From the NCBI RefSeq assembly GCF_016863395.1, contig NZ_BOOU01000055.1, positions 46,843-110,842 of the forward strand: a stretch of 64,000 nucleotides of DNA, given 5' to 3'. Positions 8,719 through 17,528 of this stretch are shown here, piece by piece. Source of the stretch: Sphaerisporangium rufum. Lineage in GTDB: Bacteria; Actinomycetota; Actinomycetes; Streptosporangiales; Streptosporangiaceae. Numbering within the stretch: the first letter of the stretch is position 1; each line of letters begins with the position of its first letter. A program made the position numbers and the translations under genes. Under the pieces are notes generated by a model, which saw nothing but the letters and a program-made list of their open reading frames with translations, made no database searches and was not told the DNA's origin.

Positions 8719-8750
8719 GGAGAAGGCATCCCCGGATGGGGGCCTACTCC
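8719..8750 (-). promoter_or_regulatory. 5'-leader hairpin ahead of secreted protein gene
   Basis: In the leader of the gene at 7872-8699, a stem of 9 bases (8 pairing) at 8719-8727 and 8742-8750 encloses a GC-rich inner hairpin (CCCC/GGGG). It lies about 20 bases upstream of the start and is bordered upstream by an unusually AT-rich stretch (8755-8830), a likely promoter. It could be a leader structure or a weak attenuator; it does not match a riboswitch I know. Confidence 0.35.
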
Positions 8751-8854
8751 CTAGATGTCACGAGAGAGAAAAAAGTTGCAGGAAATAACGCGATAAAAGA
8801 TAACGAATCGGCAACTATCGCCGCCACACCTGGGATGTTGGGACATTTGTCGGC

Positions 8855-9892
8855 CTAATGCGGCGCTCGCCGACTTCCGGTATGAGTAGTCGCATAACGG
8901 AGGTTTCCTCGATATACAGCACGCCATGCACCTTTTGACCGTTTCACTCGTTCGGTGAAGTAGCCGTCCGCGTCGGTGCGCGCCGTCCCCACGGTCCGCC
9001 ACCGGTCACCGTGGTGCCGGCGGAACTGCACGAGCACCCGCTGCCCGGGGAACGACCAGTAACCGAACCGCCCGCTCGGGTCCACCCGCATGAGCATGCC
9101 CGTCATCCGCAGGGCGCGCGGCCGCCCGGGCAGCCGGGTGAGCCGGACGCCGCTGAGCATGCTGGCCTTGCGGAACAGGAACGAGCGCTCCACGGTCGCC
9201 CGGCGGCCGCCGGCGCCGCGCGCGGTCGCGACCACCCGCCAGCGACCGGCCGGGTACCACCGGCTGAGGCCGACCGGCGGGTTGAACCGCCACACCTCCC
9301 AGCCGCCGCCCGCCTCGGGCGCCGCGCCGGACCGGCCGGCGGGCCGGCGGCCGCGGGCCGGCTCGACCCGCACGGTCACCCCGGACGGACCGGTGGCCCC
9401 CCGGGCCACCACCTCCACGGTGAGCCGGGCCGCGCCCTTGGGCCCGGCCACCGGCGCGGCGGGCAGCACCCGCACCGACCGGATGACCGGCCGGCCCTCC
9501 GGCGGCGGCCCCTGTCCCCAGGCATCCGCCGCGCCCGAAGCGCCCGCAGCTCGGGAGGCGGCCGTCGTCCCCGAAGCACCCGCCCTGCTCGCCGTGGCGG
9601 CTTCGGCCGCGGCGCCCGACCCGGGGAACGGCCCGGGGCCCAGCACATTTACCAGCACGCTCACCAACGCGGTCATCAGCGCGGTCATCAGCGCGGTCAT
9701 CAGGACGGCGGCCGGCCCGGTGACGAGCCGGCCCTCCGGCACGGCGGCCGGCCCGGCGGCGGAGACGGCGGCCGGGACGGCGGGATCCGGCCGTACCGCC
9801 GGCGCCGGACATCCGGTGGGCCGGGTGCACCGCGCGCGGCGGCCGAAGCGCCGGCCGCGCCGTTCGATCACTTTTCGCATGCGATCGATCAC
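8855..9892 (-). CDS. Secreted or membrane-tethered hypothetical protein, paralog of preceding gene
   Basis: 345 aa. A basic N-terminus (MRKVIERRGRRFGRRAR) leads to a Pro/Ala-rich stretch and a hydrophobic segment (LMTALMTALMTALVSVLVNV), partly encoded by a 12-base tandem repeat. An Ala-rich linker follows, then two beta-rich modules. The C-terminal ARTDADGYFTERVKRSKGAW and VYRGN match the end of the neighbouring secreted protein. The start is uncertain (ATG 9892 or the ATG at 9880); neither has a strong binding site. No catalytic motif seen. Confidence 0.65.
   Translation of the reverse strand: MIDRMRKVIERRGRRFGRRARCTRPTGCPAPAVRPDPAVPAAVSAAGPAAVPEGRLVTGPAAVLMTALMTALMTALVSVLVNVLGPGPFPGSGAAAEAATASRAGASGTTAASRAAGASGAADAWGQGPPPEGRPVIRSVRVLPAAPVAGPKGAARLTVEVVARGATGPSGVTVRVEPARGRRPAGRSGAAPEAGGGWEVWRFNPPVGLSRWYPAGRWRVVATARGAGGRRATVERSFLFRKASMLSGVRLTRLPGRPRALRMTGMLMRVDPSGRFGYWSFPGQRVLVQFRRHHGDRWRTVGTARTDADGYFTERVKRSKGAWRAVYRGNLRYATTHTGSRRAPH
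9669..9704. repeat. 12-bp tandem repeat (3 units)
   Basis: Three copies of GCGGTCATCAGC, the last ending in G, inside the coding region of the secreted paralog. On the minus strand they encode the repeated Leu-Met-Thr-Ala of its hydrophobic segment, so slippage would lengthen or shorten the membrane helix in steps of four residues. Confidence 0.85.
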
Positions 9893-9931
9893 ACCACGGC
9901 ACCGCCGTGCGGGACGCGCCCGGCGCGCCGG

Positions 9932-11773
9932 TCAGTCCCGGTACAGCTCCTCGATGACCTCGGCGTACCGGGCGTGGATGACCCGCCGCTTGAGCTTCAG
10001 GCTCGGGGTGAGCTCCTCGGTCTCGGCGGTCCACTCCACCGGCAGCAGCCGCCAGCGCTTGACCTGCTGCACCCGGGCGAGCCGCGCGTTGGCGGCGGCC
10101 ACCGCGGCCTCGACCTCCTTCAGGACGTCCGGGTGCCCGGCCAGCTCGGCCTGGGTGGCCGCCTCGATGCCGCGGCCGCGCGCCCACACCGGCGCGAGCT
10201 CGCCGTCCAGGGTGAGGATGGCGACCACGTAGGGCCGCCCGTCGCCGTAGGCGAGGGCCTGCCCGATGAGCGGGTGCTCCTTGAGGAGGTTCTCGGTGTT
10301 GGCCGGCGAGATGTTCTCGCCGCCCGCGGTGATGATCAGCTCCTTCTTGCGGTCCAGGATGCTGACGAACCCGTCCTCGTCCACCGAGCCGACGTCCCCG
10401 GTGCGCAGCCAGCCGTCGGAGTCGAACAGTTCGGCGGTCGCCTCCGGCCGGTTCAGGTAACCCGCGGTGTTGGCCGGGCTGCGGGTGAGGATCTCGCCGT
10501 CGGGTTCGATCCGGACCTCCACCCCCGGGCCGGGGCGCCCCACGGTGCCGAGCTTGTAGGCGGTGATGGCGTTGGCGGTGAACGCCCCGCTGGTCTCGGT
10601 CATGCCGTACACGTCGAGCACCTTCAGCCCGAGGCCGGCGAAGAACCGCTGGACCTCGGCGGGCATCGGCGCGGCGGCGGTGCCGAGCCAGCCGGCGTTG
10701 TCGAAACCGATCATCGACCGGATGATCGACAGCAGCGCGGCGTCGGCCTGCTCGTAGGCCGCGGTGACCTCCGGGCCGGGCGTGCGGCCGTGCTGGCCGG
10801 CCTCCACGTAGGCGAGGCCGGCCGCCATCGCCTCCCGGACGGCGCGCTGCTGCTCCTCCGGCTGCCCGGCCAGCAGGGCCTGCAGCTTGGCCATCATCTT
10901 CTCCCACACCCGCGGCACGCCGAAGAACAGCACCGGCTTCACCCGGCCGAGCACCGCGCCGAGCTCGGCCGGGTCGGTGCAGAAGTGGATGTGCGACACC
11001 TTGAACAGCGGCAGGTAGAGGCTGAGCACCCGCTCGGCGATGTGGGCGTAGGTGAGGTAGGAGATCTGCGCGCCCTGGGCGGGCAGCGCGGTCATCCGGT
11101 CGGTGGCCACCACCTCGTAGAAGATGTTGGCGTGGGTCAGCGGGACGCCCTTGGGGTTGCCGGTGGTGCCCGAGGTGTACAGCACGCTGAGCACGTCGGC
11201 GGAGGTGACCGCCGCGGCGCGCGCCTCGGCGGCCTCGGGGGCGGCGGCCAGCTCGCGCTCGCCGAGCGCCAGGAAGTCCGCCCAGCTCATGAACAGGTCA
11301 CCGTCCGGCACGTCCGCCAGCATGATGATCTTACGGAGCCCCGGCAGCCGGTCCAGCACCGGCCGCCAGCGGGCCAGCTCGGCGGCGCCGCCGAGTACGG
11401 CGATCCGGGCGCCGACGTCCTGCGCGACGAAGGCGACCTGCTCGGGGGCGAAGGTGGCGTAGATCGAGCAGGAGACCCCGCCGGCGTGCACGGCGCCGAG
11501 GTCGGCGAGCACGTGCTCGCTGCGGTTGACCATCATGAGCGCGACCGCCTCGCCGGGGGCCAGGCCGAGCGCGGTCAGGCCGGCGGCGATGGCGAGCACC
11601 CGCTCGCGGGCCTGGCCGTAGGTCAGCGTGGTCCAGCCGTCCCCGGCCGGGTCGGAGTAGGCGGGCGCGTCGGGGAAGCGCTCGGCCGTCACCCGTAGCT
11701 GCTCGCAGATGGTGCGACCGGCGATCTCCCGCTCGATCTCGGAACGTTCCGCGATTACTCCGGGTCCGCCCAT
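9932..11773 (-). CDS. Long-chain fatty acid-CoA ligase (AMP-forming)
   Basis: 613 aa from ATG 11773 with a GGGAGG site; the in-frame extension to 12088 is not needed. Adenylation motifs appear in order: VLYTSGTTGNPKGVPLTH (P-loop), VYGMTETSG, GWLRTGDVG, ILDRKKELIITAGGENISP, and a final basic C-terminal lobe (LKLKRRVIHARYAEVIEELY). It joins fatty acids to CoA through an acyl-AMP. Length and the ENISP/KELIIT motifs resemble FadD15-type actinobacterial ligases. Divergent from the peptide transporter. Confidence 0.93.
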   Translation of the reverse strand: MGGPGVIAERSEIEREIAGRTICEQLRVTAERFPDAPAYSDPAGDGWTTLTYGQARERVLAIAAGLTALGLAPGEAVALMMVNRSEHVLADLGAVHAGGVSCSIYATFAPEQVAFVAQDVGARIAVLGGAAELARWRPVLDRLPGLRKIIMLADVPDGDLFMSWADFLALGERELAAAPEAAEARAAAVTSADVLSVLYTSGTTGNPKGVPLTHANIFYEVVATDRMTALPAQGAQISYLTYAHIAERVLSLYLPLFKVSHIHFCTDPAELGAVLGRVKPVLFFGVPRVWEKMMAKLQALLAGQPEEQQRAVREAMAAGLAYVEAGQHGRTPGPEVTAAYEQADAALLSIIRSMIGFDNAGWLGTAAAPMPAEVQRFFAGLGLKVLDVYGMTETSGAFTANAITAYKLGTVGRPGPGVEVRIEPDGEILTRSPANTAGYLNRPEATAELFDSDGWLRTGDVGSVDEDGFVSILDRKKELIITAGGENISPANTENLLKEHPLIGQALAYGDGRPYVVAILTLDGELAPVWARGRGIEAATQAELAGHPDVLKEVEAAVAAANARLARVQQVKRWRLLPVEWTAETEELTPSLKLKRRVIHARYAEVIEELYRD

Positions 11774-12060
11774 GTCCTGCCTCCCTGGAAATTCCGCCGA
11801 GTGGCCTGCATCGCACCACAACGCGCCGATACCGGACAAGTCCCAGGAGGTGGCGATCCGGCCACGAATATCGCGTCCCACCGCGGCCTCGCCACCACCG
11901 GACATGACATAGAGTGAGTGATCCGTCGCGGCGCGTTCAGCCATTTGGTCAAATGCCACTTTTTCGGATATCAACCACAAAACACGGCATCTTCTCGTCA
12001 CGCGCCGGCCGGCGGGGGCCGCCGGCGCGTGCACGGCCATCGGGACGGGGGCGTACCCGC

Positions 12061-13572
12061 ATGACCACCACGACCGGATCCGCGGCACCGGAGAGAAAGA
12101 TCTTCGGGCATCCGCGCGGCCTGCTCACGCTGTTCGGCACCGAGATGTGGGAGCGGTTCAGCTTCTACGGGCTGCGCGCGATCCTGTTCTTCTTCCTCAC
12201 CGCCGGCGCGGCGAGCGGCGGGCTCGGCCTGCCCAAGGCCACCGCCACCGCGGTCGTCGGGGTGTACGGGGCGCTGGTCTACCTGGTGGCGCTGCCCGGC
12301 GGGTGGATCGCCGACCGCATCCTCGGCGCCCGCCGAGCGGTGCTGGCCGGCGGCGTCATCATCATGGCCGGGCACATCAGCATGGCCGTCCCGGTGACCG
12401 GGGCGGCGACGATCTGGCTCGGCCTCGGGCTGATCGTGACCGGCACCGGCCTGCTCAAGCCCAACATCGCCGGCATGGTCGGCCGGCTGTACCCGCCGGA
12501 CGACAACGCCCGGCGCGACGCCGGGTTCTCCTTCTTCTACCTCGGCATCAACCTCGGCGCGTTCATCGCCCCCTACGTGGTCGGCGAGCTGGCCAAGGGC
12601 GACCGGTGGCACCTGGGGTTCGGCGCGGCGGCGGTCGGCATGGCGCTCGGGCTGACCCAGTACGTGCTGGGCGGCCGGCACCTGCGCGGCGCCGGCACCG
12701 CCCCGGGACACCGCCTGACGCCGGCCGAACGGCGGCGGCTGCTGCTCGTCGCCGGGACCGCCGTCCCGGCGGCCGCGCTGGCCATGGCGCTGTGGGCGGC
12801 GAGCGGCACGCTCACCGTGGACCGCTTCACCGTCGCGCTCACCGTGCTGATCCTGATCGTGCCGGTCGCCTACTTCGCCTACATCCTGCTCGGCGCGCAC
12901 GGGCTGACCACCGGCGAGCGCTCCCGGATGAAGGCCTACATCTGGCTGTTCGCCGCGGCGGCGATCTTCTGGATGATCTACGACCTGGCACCCACCGTGC
13001 TGAACGACTTCGCCGCCACCAGCACCGACCTGACGGTGTTCGGACACCGGATCACCGCCGCCGCCACCCAGTCGATCAACCCGCTGCTGATCATGTTGCT
13101 CGTCCCGGTCTTCGCGGTGCTGTGGGTGAGGCTCGGCGACCGGGTGGGCGCCGCGCACAAGTTCTCCTTCGGCCTGTTCATGAACGGAGCCAGCTTCGCG
13201 CTGATGGCGCTGGTGGCGAGCATGGCCCAGGCCGGGAAGGTGTCGGTGTGGTGGCTGGCCCTGGTCTACCTGGTGCAGGTGTTCGGCGAGCTGGCGCTCA
13301 GCCCGGTGGGCCTGTCGGTCACCGTCGAACTGGCGCCGCGGGCCTTCCAGAGCCAGATGCTCGGCGTGTGGTACCTGTCCTTCGCGGTGGGGGACGCGGT
13401 GGGCGGCCAGACCGCGCGCCTGCTCACCTACCTGTCCCGCCCCGCCTACTTCCTCACCCTGGCCGCCATCGCCGTCGCCGCGTCCCTGGTGCTGCTCGTC
13501 TTCGCCCGGCGGCTGCGCGTTCTGATGGGCGAGATCCGGCCGCCCGCGCCGGCGGTCACAGGGTCGGGATGA
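12061..13572 (+). CDS. POT/PTR family proton-dependent peptide transporter
   Basis: 503 aa with 12-14 membrane helices. The proton-coupling motif is at the start of helix 1 (TEMWERFSFYGLRAIL), and the second family signature is FSFFYLGINLGAFIAP around residues 155-170. Such MFS carriers import di- and tripeptides with protons. It could use peptides freed by the secreted peptidases in this window, though no operon links them. Its 3' end overlaps the convergent MocR-type gene by 17 bases. Confidence 0.93.
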   Translation: MTTTTGSAAPERKIFGHPRGLLTLFGTEMWERFSFYGLRAILFFFLTAGAASGGLGLPKATATAVVGVYGALVYLVALPGGWIADRILGARRAVLAGGVIIMAGHISMAVPVTGAATIWLGLGLIVTGTGLLKPNIAGMVGRLYPPDDNARRDAGFSFFYLGINLGAFIAPYVVGELAKGDRWHLGFGAAAVGMALGLTQYVLGGRHLRGAGTAPGHRLTPAERRRLLLVAGTAVPAAALAMALWAASGTLTVDRFTVALTVLILIVPVAYFAYILLGAHGLTTGERSRMKAYIWLFAAAAIFWMIYDLAPTVLNDFAATSTDLTVFGHRITAAATQSINPLLIMLLVPVFAVLWVRLGDRVGAAHKFSFGLFMNGASFALMALVASMAQAGKVSVWWLALVYLVQVFGELALSPVGLSVTVELAPRAFQSQMLGVWYLSFAVGDAVGGQTARLLTYLSRPAYFLTLAAIAVAASLVLLVFARRLRVLMGEIRPPAPAVTGSG

Positions 13573-14995
13573 GCGGCGGGCGCGGCGGCCGCCCGGCCGG
13601 GCCGGCGCCGGCCGCCCGGGCGGCGGCCAGCCGCCGGACCGCGTCGGTCACCACGGCGGGCGGCAGGGTGAACGGCAGCCGCAGGTAACGCTCCAGGGTG
13701 CCGTCCACGCCGAACCACGGGCCCGCCGCCAGCCGCACGCCCTGGGCCGCCGCCGTCTCGGCCAGCGGGGTGGCCGCCGGCGAGTCCAGCCGCACCCACA
13801 GGAAGCCGCCGCCGGCGGGCACGGTGAACCGCCAGTCGGGCAGCTCGGCGCGCAGCGCCGCGACCAGGGCGTCCCGGGAGGCGGTGAAGTCGCGGCGGCG
13901 CTCGGCCCGGGTCTCCTCGATCCGGTCGAACAGCCGGGCCACCACCAGCTGCTCCAGCAGCGGGGCGGCGATGTCCACCGACGCGCGCAGCAGGGCCAGC
14001 CGGCGGACCAGCGCGCCGGTGCCGCGGATCCAGCCGATCCGCAGCCCGCCCCACCACAGCTTGGACGCCGACCCGATACTGATCACCCGGCCGTCGGTGT
14101 CGTGGGCGGCCATCGGCGCGACCGGCGGTCCGGCGTCCAGCGCCAGCTCCGCCCAGCTCTCGTCCACCACCAGCGTGGTGTCGTACCGCCGGGCCGCGGC
14201 CACCAGCGCGGCGCGGTCGGCACCGGACATCAGCAGCCCGGTGGGGTTGTGGAAGTCGGGGATCAGGTAGGCGAGGCGGGCGGCGGACTGGCGGAGGGCC
14301 CCGGTCAGCAGGTCCAGGTGCCAGCCGCTGTCGGGCACCCCGGCCGGCACCAGGCGCACGCCACGCGTGCGGGCCGCGTCCAGCGCGTGCGGATAGGTCG
14401 GCGACTCCACCACCACCGGGTCCCCCGGCCCGGCCAGCAGCGTCATGACCAGGTGGATCGCGTGCTGGGCGCCCGCGGTGACCAGGATCTGCTCCGGTCG
14501 GGTGGCCACCCCGCGGGCGGTGTAGCGGGCGGCGATCGCGGCCCGCAGCGGCGCCAGCCCCACCGGGTCGTAGCCGGTGCCGAGCCCGTGGCACGGCAGG
14601 TCGGTCGCCGCCGCCGCGACCGCGTCCGGCAGCAGCGCGGTGGCGGCCGGCGCCGCGCAGTGCAGCGGCAGCAGCCCGTCGCCGTCGGCGGCCAGCCAGG
14701 GGTTCTCCACGCCCAGCGAGCCGGGCCCGGGCAGCGCCGTCCAGCTGCCCGACCCCTGGCGGCTGTCCAGGTAGCCCTGGGCGCGCAGCCGGTCGTAGGC
14801 GGCGGTCACGGTGGTGCGGCTCACCCCGAGGGCGGCCGCCAGGTGGCGTTCGGCGGGCATCCGCACCCGGACCGACAGCCGGCCGTCCAGGATCAGCGCG
14901 CGCACCGCCTCGGCGAGCGCCCGGTAGTAGGGCCGGGCACCCGCCGGGACGCCGACCAGCCGGGCCAGCTGGGGCGCGCTCAGATAACGGTCCAT
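13556..14995 (-). CDS. MocR-type regulator: GntR HTH fused to aminotransferase-like domain
   Basis: About 479 aa. Residues 1-90 form a GntR winged helix (RMPAERHLAAALGVSRTTV, GYLDSRQGSGSW). The rest is a class I aminotransferase fold with the PLP lysine in ISIGSASKLWWGGLRIGWI and an LIPDFHNPTG motif. MocR regulators sense PLP or PLP-amine adducts. The start is either ATG 14995 or GTG 15004; the first has better spacing from AAGGGAA. It is divergent from a YczE-like gene, a known pairing, and an inverted repeat lies between them. Confidence 0.92.
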   Translation of the reverse strand: MDRYLSAPQLARLVGVPAGARPYYRALAEAVRALILDGRLSVRVRMPAERHLAAALGVSRTTVTAAYDRLRAQGYLDSRQGSGSWTALPGPGSLGVENPWLAADGDGLLPLHCAAPAATALLPDAVAAAATDLPCHGLGTGYDPVGLAPLRAAIAARYTARGVATRPEQILVTAGAQHAIHLVMTLLAGPGDPVVVESPTYPHALDAARTRGVRLVPAGVPDSGWHLDLLTGALRQSAARLAYLIPDFHNPTGLLMSGADRAALVAAARRYDTTLVVDESWAELALDAGPPVAPMAAHDTDGRVISIGSASKLWWGGLRIGWIRGTGALVRRLALLRASVDIAAPLLEQLVVARLFDRIEETRAERRRDFTASRDALVAALRAELPDWRFTVPAGGGFLWVRLDSPAATPLAETAAAQGVRLAAGPWFGVDGTLERYLRLPFTLPPAVVTDAVRRLAAARAAGAGPAGRPPRPPLIPTL

Positions 14996-15012
14996 CAAGG
15001 CCACTTTCCCTT

Positions 15013-15037
15013 ATTGGCCCTTTATCGGCAAGCCAAT
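15013..15037. promoter_or_regulatory. Inverted repeat between mocR-type and yczE-type genes
   Basis: ATTGGC at 15013-15018 and GCCAAT at 15032-15037 form an exact inverted repeat 13 bases apart in the ~64-base divergent gap. The position fits an operator for the MocR-type regulator controlling itself and the membrane protein. Confidence 0.45.
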
Positions 15038-15059
15038 GGCCGGAAAGATGAGGGCCATT

Positions 15060-15665
15060 ATGAGCGAACTCTCCCTCCCCGACCTCGGCTCGTTCCCTGG
15101 CCGGCTGGCCCGGCTGTACGCCGGGCTGGCCCTGTACGGGGCCGGCATCGGCCTGCAGGTGGAGTCCCGGCTGGGCAACGACCCCTGGGACGTCTTCCAC
15201 CAGGGCCTCGCGGTGCGGACCGGCTGGTCGATCGGCACCTGGATCATCCTGGTCGGCGCCGCGGTGATGCTGTTCTGGATCCCGCTGCGCCAGCGTCCCG
15301 GGATCGGGACGATCTCCAACATCGTGCTGCTCGGCCTGTTCGCCGACGCGACGATCTGGCTGGCCCCCACCCCGGCGAACCTGGCCGTCCGCTGGGTCTA
15401 CCTGCTGGCGGCCGTGGTGTTCGTCGCCGCCGCCACCGGGCTGTACATCGGCGCCGGCCTCGGGCCGGGGCCGCGCGACGGCCTGATGACCGGCCTGCAC
15501 CGGCTCGGGCTGTCCATCCGGGCCGCCCGCACCCTGATCGAGGTCACCGTGCTGGTGGCCGGCTGGATCCTCGGCGGCACGGTGGGGGTGGGCACCGTGG
15601 TCTTCGCGCTGGCCATCGGCCCGCTGACCCAGTTCTTCATGCCGCTGATGCGCCCTAGGCCCTGA
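15060..15665 (+). CDS. YczE/YitT-type membrane protein
   Basis: 201 aa with about five or six membrane helices. Typical features are GIGLQVESRLGNDPWDVFHQGLA near the N-terminus, GLYIGAGLGPGPRDGLMTGL in the middle and GTVGVGTVVFALAIGPLTQFF at the end, as in YczE proteins. ATG 15060 is preferred since GAGGG lies 6 bases upstream; ATG 15048 is an alternative. YczE genes are often divergent from MocR regulators, as here, which suggests regulated transport of an unknown substrate. Confidence 0.88.
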   Translation: MSELSLPDLGSFPGRLARLYAGLALYGAGIGLQVESRLGNDPWDVFHQGLAVRTGWSIGTWIILVGAAVMLFWIPLRQRPGIGTISNIVLLGLFADATIWLAPTPANLAVRWVYLLAAVVFVAAATGLYIGAGLGPGPRDGLMTGLHRLGLSIRAARTLIEVTVLVAGWILGGTVGVGTVVFALAIGPLTQFFMPLMRPRP

Positions 15666-15707
15666 CCTGCGCCGACGTGCGGCGGCATAACCGGCTAGCG
15701 TACGGGC

Positions 15708-17528
15708 ATGCGGATCGAGGACTACGCCATGATCGGCGACATGCAGTCGGCCGCCCTCGTCGGGCGGGACGGTTCGATCGACTGGCTGTGCCTGCCCCGT
15801 TTCGACTCCCCCGCCTGCTTCGCCGCCCTGCTCGGCGACGAGCGCAACGGCAGCTGGTGGATCGGTCCGGCCGGCCCCGACCGCCGGCTCAGCACCCGGC
15901 GCCGCTACCGGGGGGACACGCTGATCCTGGAGACCGAGTGGGACACCGAGGACGGCACGGTCCGGGTGACCGACTTCATGCCGCCCCGGCAGGCCAACCC
16001 CGACCTGGTCCGCATCGTGGAGTGCCTGGCGGGCACCGTGGAGATGGCCACCCAGGTCCGCATCCGCTTCGACTACGGCCGCATCGTGCCCTGGGTGCGG
16101 CGCACCGACGGGCTGCTGCAGGCCATCGGCGGCCCGGACTCGGCCTGGCTGATGTCACCGGTACCGCTGCGCGGCGGCGACTACGCCCACCGGGCGACGT
16201 TCCGGATGAGCGCCGGCGACCGGCTGCCGTTCGTGTTCACCTGGCACCCCTCGCACTCCCCCAGCCCCGAGCCGATCCAGCCGTTCGCCGAGCTGGAGGA
16301 GACCGAGGCGATGTGGCAGGAGTGGGTGGGCCGCTGCGACCCGCACACCGAGCCGCAGTGGCGGGACGCCGTCGTCCGGTCGCTGATCACCCTCAAGGCC
16401 CTGACGTACGCGCCGACCGGGGGCATCGTGGCCGCGCCCACCACCTCGCTGCCGGAGGACCTCGGCGGGGTCCGCAACTGGGACTATCGCTACTGCTGGC
16501 TGCGCGACGCCACCATGACGCTGGACGCGCTGCTGTGCGCGGGGTATGTGGACGAGGCCCGCGACTGGCGCGAGTGGCTGCTGCGCGCGATCGCCGGCCG
16601 GCCGCAGGACCTGCAGATCATGTACGGGGTCGCCGGCGAGCGGCGGCTTCCGGAGCTGGAGCTGCCGTGGCTGGAGGGGTACGAGGAGTCCCGGCCGGTG
16701 CGCATCGGCAACGCCGCGGTCGACCAGTTCCAGCTGGACATCTACGGCGAGGTCACCAACTGCCTGTTCGTCTCCCGGGCCTCGGGGCTGGCCGCCCTGT
16801 CGCGTACCTGGGCCATCCAGCGGTCGCTGATGGACTTCCTGGAGTCGCACTGGGACGAGCCGGACGAGGGGATCTGGGAGGTGCGCGGCCCTCGCCGGCA
16901 CTTCGTGCACTCCAAGGTCATGGCCTGGGTGGCCGCCGACCGGGTGATCCGCCAGGTGTCGCACTTCGGGCAGAGCGGCCCGGTGGACCGGTGGCGGGCG
17001 CTGCGCGACCGCATCCACGCCGAGGTGCTGGAGAAGGGCTACGACCCGGTCCGCGAGACCTTCACCCAGTCCTACGGCTCGCGCGAGCTGGACGCCGCGC
17101 TGCTGCTCATCCCGCAGACCGGCTTCCTGCCGCCGCGCGACCCGCGGGTGGTCGGCACCGTGACGGCGGTGGAGCGCGAGCTGATGGAGGAAGGCCTGGT
17201 CATGCGCTACCCGATGGCCCAGGACAACTCGGTGGACGGCCTGTCCGGCGGCGAGGGGATGTTCCTGGCCTGCAGCTTCTGGCTGGCCGAGGCCCAGGCC
17301 ATGATCGGCCGCCGCCGGGACGCGGTGGAGATGTTCGAGCGCCTGCTGTCGCTGCGCAACGACGTGGGGCTGCTGGCGGAGGAGTACGACCCGCGGTATG
17401 GGCGGCTGGTCGGCAACTTCCCGCAGGCCTTCAGCCACGTGCCGTTGATCCACACCGCGCACACCCTGTCCCGGGCCAGCTGCATGCCCCGCTACGCCGA
17501 CCTGCTGGATCAGGCGCCGCGGGCGTAG
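15708..17528 (+). CDS. Glycoside hydrolase family 15 protein (glucoamylase/trehalase-like)
   Basis: 606 aa, cytoplasmic. An N-terminal beta-sandwich (starts RIEDYAMIGDMQSAALVGRD, DGSIDWLCLPRFDSPACF) precedes an (alpha/alpha)6 barrel. Barrel motifs: NWDYRYCWLRDATMTL near 250, FVHSKVMAWVAADR near 400, and GGEGMFLACSFWLAEAQ with Glu516 as the likely general base. This two-part layout is that of bacterial GH15 enzymes, including mycobacterial trehalases. Substrate cannot be decided from sequence; trehalose or alpha-glucan oligomers are likely. Confidence 0.93.
   Translation: MRIEDYAMIGDMQSAALVGRDGSIDWLCLPRFDSPACFAALLGDERNGSWWIGPAGPDRRLSTRRRYRGDTLILETEWDTEDGTVRVTDFMPPRQANPDLVRIVECLAGTVEMATQVRIRFDYGRIVPWVRRTDGLLQAIGGPDSAWLMSPVPLRGGDYAHRATFRMSAGDRLPFVFTWHPSHSPSPEPIQPFAELEETEAMWQEWVGRCDPHTEPQWRDAVVRSLITLKALTYAPTGGIVAAPTTSLPEDLGGVRNWDYRYCWLRDATMTLDALLCAGYVDEARDWREWLLRAIAGRPQDLQIMYGVAGERRLPELELPWLEGYEESRPVRIGNAAVDQFQLDIYGEVTNCLFVSRASGLAALSRTWAIQRSLMDFLESHWDEPDEGIWEVRGPRRHFVHSKVMAWVAADRVIRQVSHFGQSGPVDRWRALRDRIHAEVLEKGYDPVRETFTQSYGSRELDAALLLIPQTGFLPPRDPRVVGTVTAVERELMEEGLVMRYPMAQDNSVDGLSGGEGMFLACSFWLAEAQAMIGRRRDAVEMFERLLSLRNDVGLLAEEYDPRYGRLVGNFPQAFSHVPLIHTAHTLSRASCMPRYADLLDQAPRA

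Noticed and set aside
8719..8850. Possible c-di-AMP (ydaO-type) riboswitch upstream of the secreted protein
   Set aside because: Only one hairpin and no conserved riboswitch core could be found by eye.
9011..11698. 895-codon plus-strand frame over the acyl-CoA ligase
   Set aside because: Shadow frame caused by high GC; no domain, while the minus strand carries full ligase motifs.
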